A stretch of 64,000 nucleotides of DNA from Hawksworthiomyces lignivorus (taxonomy: Eukaryota; Ascomycota; Sordariomycetes; Ophiostomatales; Ophiostomataceae): positions 369,873 through 433,872 of the forward strand of contig NTMA01000028.1 of NCBI GenBank assembly GCA_002917075.1. The letters run 5' to 3'. The notes beneath the pieces are model-generated. The model had not been told where the DNA came from, did no database searches, and worked only from the letters and a program-made list of their open reading frames with translations. The position numbers and the translations under genes were made by a program. Each line of letters opens with the position of its first letter. Position 1 is the first letter of the stretch. Shown here one piece after another: positions 59,121 through 64,000 of the stretch.

Positions 59121-59917
59121 AGTATATAACTTCTAGTAATCTAATGGTTTAGTCTAAAAATAATAAGTTAGTAATTTATTAAAAAATAGTAAAATAATTA
59201 TAATAACTTACTTTTCGATTTTCTTCATTCTTTTATAAATATATAGTTATTTCATCTTTTAAAAACGATTTAGAAATATATAAACTTTTTCTGAATCGTC
59301 TAAATTAACGTTAGTAACGTTGTATAAATCTTCGTTGTTTATATTATTGTCGAATTCGTCGTTTAATTCGTCGAATGAAATAGTAAAATTGTTAACGTTA
59401 TTAGTATTGTTAAGTAAAGTTTTTATACTATTAACGTTAATAAAATATATAGTTAATTAAATAATAAATAAATAAATTTTAATTAATATATTATATTCGA
59501 ATTTTAAAATATTTAATACGTCATTATGAATTATTGTATAATAATATAATAAATCATTTTTTTTTAAAATGAATTATTTTAAATCTAAGGTCTAAAATAA
59601 GACTAATTATAAATGATTTATAATTTTTAATCGAATTTTGTGTAAATTTTTTAAAGAAATATTTTTCCAACTTAGTAATGTTAATATTAATAATATTAGT
59701 AAAGTTATTAAAATATAAAGTCTATTAAATAAAAGTTAATAAATAATAAATAATAATAAATAATAAATAATAAATCACTTACTAATTCTGAAATCTCCGT
59801 ATTTATATTAGATCGAATTCGTTTTCATGATATTCAAATAAAAAAACCACTAGTGTTTCTTGTAATTATATCAACTATTAAGTTATTAATAAATAAATAA
59901 TTAATTAATTAAATAAC

Positions 59918-60154
59918 TTACTTTTTGTAATATTTTTTTAATTCTTTATTATAAGTTATATTTGGGTGATGTCTTTTATAATGTCGTACATAATTCGAAC
60001 TTATAAAATTTTGTAAAATTTCGATTTTCTTTATAGCTACAAAATAAATAATATTAATGTCTTTAATAATAATTATTAACATAAATAAAAAAACATACCT
60101 AGTAATTTTAGAATTAGTATTAAGATTAATAGGCGTATATTCGTCTGAATCCAT
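59918..60154 (-). pseudogene. hAT transposase relic: probable N-terminal exon pair with intron
   Basis: An ATG at 60,154 starts MDSDEYTPINLNTNSKIT, then a standard intron (GTATGT donor at 60,098, TTTTGTAG-type acceptor ending 60,037, 62 nt) and a segment whose reading ISSNYVRHYKRHHPN resembles the His end of a BED zinc finger. The expected Cys pair is not intact. This and the dimerisation relic at 58.9-59.1 kb could be the two ends of one internally deleted transposase gene, since only about 1.3 kb lie between them. Confidence 0.45.
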
Positions 60155-60249
60155 ATAGAAATAAAATATAATGAATATAAAATATTCAAAATTTTAAAGG
60201 AGGATATTGATTTATTATATAAATGTATATATATATGTATATTTTGAAA

Positions 60250-60540
60250 GTGTTGAAATTTAAGTTAATAATTAAATTATTAATTGAATTATTGAATTTT
60301 TTTTCAAATTATTGATTAAACTATTGATTTTCTTAGACTATTGATTACATTATTGAATTTTTTAAACTAATAATTAAACTATTAATTACGTTATTGATTT
60401 TTTTAAACTAATAATTAGACTATTCATTATTGAATTTTTTGAGGCTATTGATTAAATTATTGATTTTTTTAGACTATTAATTAAACTATTGATTTTCTTT
60501 CAAACTATTCAATGAAGTATTGGATTTTTAAATTATTATA
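60250..60540. repeat. Imperfect short tandem repeat (about 40-45 bp period)
   Basis: Repeated units of the form ATTATTGATTTTTTTAAACT followed by AATAATTAAACT recur about six or seven times with substitutions. A complementary-looking array (AACTAAAAATCTAATTAAAA) occurs at 58,790-58,860 near the other end of the hAT relic. Such arrays can be subterminal repeats of hAT elements. Confidence 0.55.
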
Positions 60541-60714
60541 CAAATTTTTAATTCAAAACTTATATATAAAAATAACCTCTATTTCTTTTATTTTTAATTT
60601 ATTTTCTATAATCACATTAAATTAAAAAAAATATATCAACTTTGTAATAAGTCAGGTAAATATAGTTTTTCTATAACTTTATTTAATCAGACTAATTAAA
60701 ATATATATTTATAA

Positions 60715-62180
60715 ATAAAGTTTATTTCTTATGCTGCCATTTCTTATTAGATAAGTTATAGTTGAGGCTAACGCTTACTAGATTTATAAATATTTAATTA
60801 CTTTTTAACTATATGTAATTATTAATAATTATCTTATTAGTCCAATTAGTCCGTAGATTAATACCGGACTAACTAATGTGGACTAGGCCTAGTCCGGACT
60901 TTTATCGGAACACATATAGTGCTCAATATTCTAAAGGTTGAGACTATAAAAATGAATTAATAATAATAAATAAGAATCAATAAGAATTAAAAATTAAATA
61001 ATAATAATAATTTACGTTTTTATTTTCTCTTTCTTCAGATAAAGAACTAGTTACTTCGTCTTTCACATTCGACTTAGTTATAATATTTATACTATTAATT
61101 AAGATTTAAAAACTAAAATTAATAATTAATCAAAAGCATGTAAACTTAAATAAAAATAGAGTAACTTACAATATCAAAATAAATAATCGAATAGTGATAG
61201 AATAATTTATTTCGTTTAAAATAACTATTTTATGCCTAAGGCTTAACATTAGACTTAAGATAAAAGACTTTGAGTTATTAATTGTATTTATTATTAAATT
61301 TTTCAAAAATTATCTCTTCAATTTTTCTCTATCACCATTGATAGTTGTATATAAATGAAAAAACCTCTTCGTTTTATTATTAATTAATATAATAATGTAT
61401 TTATAAGTTAAATTAAAAATTTAAATAGCTTACTAGTATCCTATCATTATCAGATTCTAAATGAAAATTATTTCTTAAAACTATTAAGTCTTTATATATT
61501 TTTTTGAATCTATAATAAGGCCTTTGATATAGTTTTGTAATTTGGATAAAGGTATTACAAATACCTCTAAAATAAGTAAAAAGTGTTCAATAATATCCCA
61601 TTCGTTAAGTATTAAAAAATTGACTTTAAAATATATTATTTGTTGTATTTTTTATATACATATATTAGAGATTCTATACGCAATAAAAACGACGAAATCA
61701 CATTAAACGTTTAATTCCATTGCGTAATATTATTTATAATTTTAAAAAATAATATAATCTAAGTAAATAAATATAATTAAAAAAAAGTATAATATTTTAT
61801 TAAATGAAATAATACCATTTTTAAAATTATTACTTAAATCGTTTTGTCGAATAATAATTTGAACATTTTGTTTAATAATTCAGGGTTTTTGTGATTATAG
61901 TTTTATTAGTAATCATTCGACGAATTCGATTACTGATGTCTAATAATAATTAATATTAATAATTTAAAAATAAAAATTTAACAAAAAATTAAAAATTATT
62001 AATAAATTTTAGTAATAAAAATTTAATAATTTATTAATAATATTTCGTATAGTTAAACTGATAGTATATATGATATATTTAATATTTTTTTAAAATCGGT
62101 ATTTAAATAACCTTAAGATTCGTTTTTAAGTTTATCCATAAAAGTATTATTATTCAACGTATCATCTCGTATAATACTAA
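60715..62180 (-). pseudogene. Second hAT transposase relic (central and pre-dimerisation parts)
   Basis: Three collinear - strand fragments fit a hAT transposase. Near 62,175-62,115 is DDTLNNNTFMDKL, resembling the D-N-x-x-N-N motif around a catalytic Asp. Near 61,620-61,500 is LNEWDIIEHFLLILEVFVIP, resembling the E-E-W..L..L..I-L..F block. Near 60,790-60,720 is YNLSNKKWQHKK, like the Y-L-x-x-x-W block before the dimerisation domain. Stops occur between and within the pieces. Because this copy's C-terminal parts lie upstream of the N-terminal relic at 60,154, it is probably a separate, earlier insertion. Confidence 0.5.
60880..60895. repeat. Perfect 16-bp palindrome
   Basis: GGACTAGGCCTAGTCC is a perfect inverted repeat, set in a wider cluster of AGTCCG/CGGACT motifs from 60,837 to 60,901. 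It is a mixed-composition spot within AT-rich sequence and could be a transposon terminus. Confidence 0.7.
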
Positions 62181-63914
62181 ATTTTAAGTTAGTTAATATA
62201 TTTTTATAAATTCATGATAATTATTAGTTTAATTTACTTTATTATATTTGAAAAAGATAACAAAGGATCAATTCGTGAAATTTTATTAAAATCTATAATA
62301 ATTATTAATCAACTAAAATAATTATATATCTATATATATATGTATATACAATTAAAGATTTTACTAATTAACTGATAAATTAATTTGAAATCATTATTAA
62401 AATATATAATTATAATACTCATATATGTCCAAATATCCAAAAGTAATTGAGAATTTACTATAACTTTTTAAATTTTTTTTCTAATTTATGACTAAGTATT
62501 ATAAGGTTTTTATTATACGTTATATAAAATAGTTTTTATTTTATATCTATTAATAAAAAGTTTATCTCTAATAATTCTCACTTTATTAATATAATAATTA
62601 AATATTTATACTAATTAATTAACCTGTTAGAATAATTTCATAAATCTTCAAACGAATCAAAGTCTAATATATTAAAAAAATAAATCATTTTCAATAGTAA
62701 AATTTAAATATTCATTGTAGACTTCTTCCTTATTAAAATTCAATTTAGTAATTGTAATAGTTTTTACCTTTTATGAGAAGTTAAATTAAATAATAATTGG
62801 ATTCGATATAGTTTCTAATAATTTTTTAGAAATAATTAATTTAAGACTAATTAAATAAGAACTAATTAAAGAAAAATCAATTAAATAAAAATTAAATTTA
62901 TATATTAAAACTTAATGATAGTTCCTTGTTATCAACTAACGTTTACTTACATTTTGTTCATTTAATATAATTTAAATAACATAACTGAAAGTATAAATAA
63001 TATATAAATAAAAGTTAAATAAATTGTTATTCTTATTATTTTAATTAAAATTGATTTAAAAATAAAAGTAACTCTTTTCTTATATATACACTTATTTTAA
63101 TAATTAATTTTAACTAAAGTTTATTATAAAATTATCAGAGTAAAATAAATTGAAAAACTAAATATAATAAGCTTAAATTATTGAAATTAATATAATAGGT
63201 TTAATTATTGAATCTGTTACATTAAGTTTAATTATTAAAATTAATATAATAAACTTTAAATATTTTAAATATGTAACTCAAATATTTAATAATTTTTTAA
63301 CTCATATATATTGAATATATTAATTAATATACCAAACTATATTAATATTCATTACATATATTTATTGAATATTAGTATATTAATTTCGAACCTTGGTTAA
63401 TATTTATAAAGTTTTAAATGTAAAAATACAACTTTAAAGAATATAGTTAGATTTAACTAATTAAAAGTATAATATAGAATTTGAAAACTAAATAAAGTTA
63501 ATATATAATTAATTATAAACAATTAATTTATTAGTTTATAAAAACTAATATATTTATTTTATATAAAGTTAAATTTTTAATAAGTCGTAAGATTTTATAA
63601 AACATTGATATAATTAATTATAGTTTACTTTTAATTAATAGTAAAAATTTAAGTATTTTAGTAAAAAAAAGTAATAATATTATAAAGATTATTATATAAA
63701 ACGAGAAATAATTAATGAAATAATTTAAATCTTACTATAATATAGTCTTAAATTATAAAGGTGGTAAAGTAAAACATTTATAGTTTTTATTAATAATATA
63801 AACGACGTTAATATAAATAATATATTTTCATATTAAGAACGAAAAGGTTTTATTAATATAAACAATTTGACAACTTATATTTATTAATAATTTATAGTAA
63901 TAGTTATTAATATT

Positions 63915-64000
63915 CAGGGTTGGGAAATTAATTTCTTAATTTTAGTATATACTAAAATTAATTTTAATTTTTAGTATTAGTATAACCTCATACTAATTTT
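63915..64000. repeat. hAT-like terminal sequence, second copy (cut by window end)
   Basis: CAGGGTTGGGAAATTAATTT begins here, close to the hAT-type terminus CAGGG..GGG. It is followed by the same AGTATACT and CATACTAA motifs as at 58,606. It may open another element continuing outside the window. Confidence 0.5.

Larger units (their letters stand above)
53350..64000. other. Extremely AT-rich, gene-free block with degraded transposons (RIP-type isochore)
   Basis: From about 53,350 the base composition changes abruptly to long runs of A and T, with only islands of mixed sequence (53,470-53,720; 54,110-54,600; 56,400-57,300; 57,690-57,900). No intact gene is visible in 10.6 kb. Such blocks in filamentous ascomycetes arise by repeat-induced point mutation, C to T changes in duplicated DNA, which leaves transposons unrecognisable. 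Here this is supported directly by two repeat copies that differ only by transitions and by transposase fragments broken by stops. The block probably extends past the window and would be heterochromatic. Confidence 0.85.

Noticed and set aside
53350..64000. Interpretation of the AT-rich block as mitochondrial DNA or a centromere
   Set aside because: No mitochondrial gene, tRNA or rRNA is present. A centromere cannot be judged from sequence alone; degraded transposons explain what is seen.

Overview
The window is nuclear DNA of a filamentous ascomycete (Pezizomycotina), most likely a eurotiomycete (Eurotiales or Onygenales). The evidence is short spliceosomal introns of about 60-130 nt with GTANGT-type donors and CTAAC-like branch points, gene spacing of a few kilobases, and protein sequences that resemble Aspergillus/Onygenales families. 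No bacterial, organellar, CRISPR, tRNA or rRNA features were seen.

Layout. From 1 to about 53.3 kb is a gene-bearing, mid-GC region. In order it holds: the 3' end of an unidentified + strand gene (2-235); a large AT-hook nuclear protein (-, 1626-4784); V-ATPase subunit C (+, 6833-8341) convergent with adenylylsulfate kinase (-, 8769-9521); a small secreted GPI-type protein (-, 10345-10764); a decayed gene relic (-, about 12.0-12.8 kb); EMC5, an ER membrane complex subunit (-, 14130-14648); an HMG-box transcription factor with a 3.4-kb upstream region (-, 16312-18117); a DDT-PHD chromatin protein (-, 21539-24628); the voltage-gated calcium channel Cch1 (+, 26520-33148); a small Ser-rich protein (+, 35625-35909); a mitotic B-type cyclin (-, 37235-38973); mitochondrial ribosomal protein uL2m (+, 40682-42059); a PAP2 lipid phosphatase (+, 43054-44466); casein kinase II beta (-, 44874-45857); a badly decayed C2H2 transcription-factor gene (+, 47858-50880); and ethanolamine kinase (-, 51782-53143). 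Most of these are single-copy housekeeping or signalling genes and form no cluster or operon. The PAP2 phosphatase and ethanolamine kinase both touch phospholipid metabolism, but their proximity looks incidental.

From about 53.35 kb to the window end the composition drops abruptly to extreme AT richness. This is a typical RIP-type (repeat-induced point mutation) isochore with no intact gene. It contains two inverted copies of an LTR-like sequence that differ only by transitions, a polypurine tract next to an LTR start, relics of hAT-superfamily transposase genes on the - strand (58.86-62.2 kb), hAT-like terminal sequences, a 65-bp tandem duplication, and a small GC-rich island at 56.7-56.96 kb.

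Exon structures were worked out by eye from splice signals, reading-frame continuity and family conservation. Splice coordinates are therefore models. I saw no convincing previously undescribed biological system. The strongest points of interest are the two decaying genes and the nested, mutated transposons in the AT-rich block.
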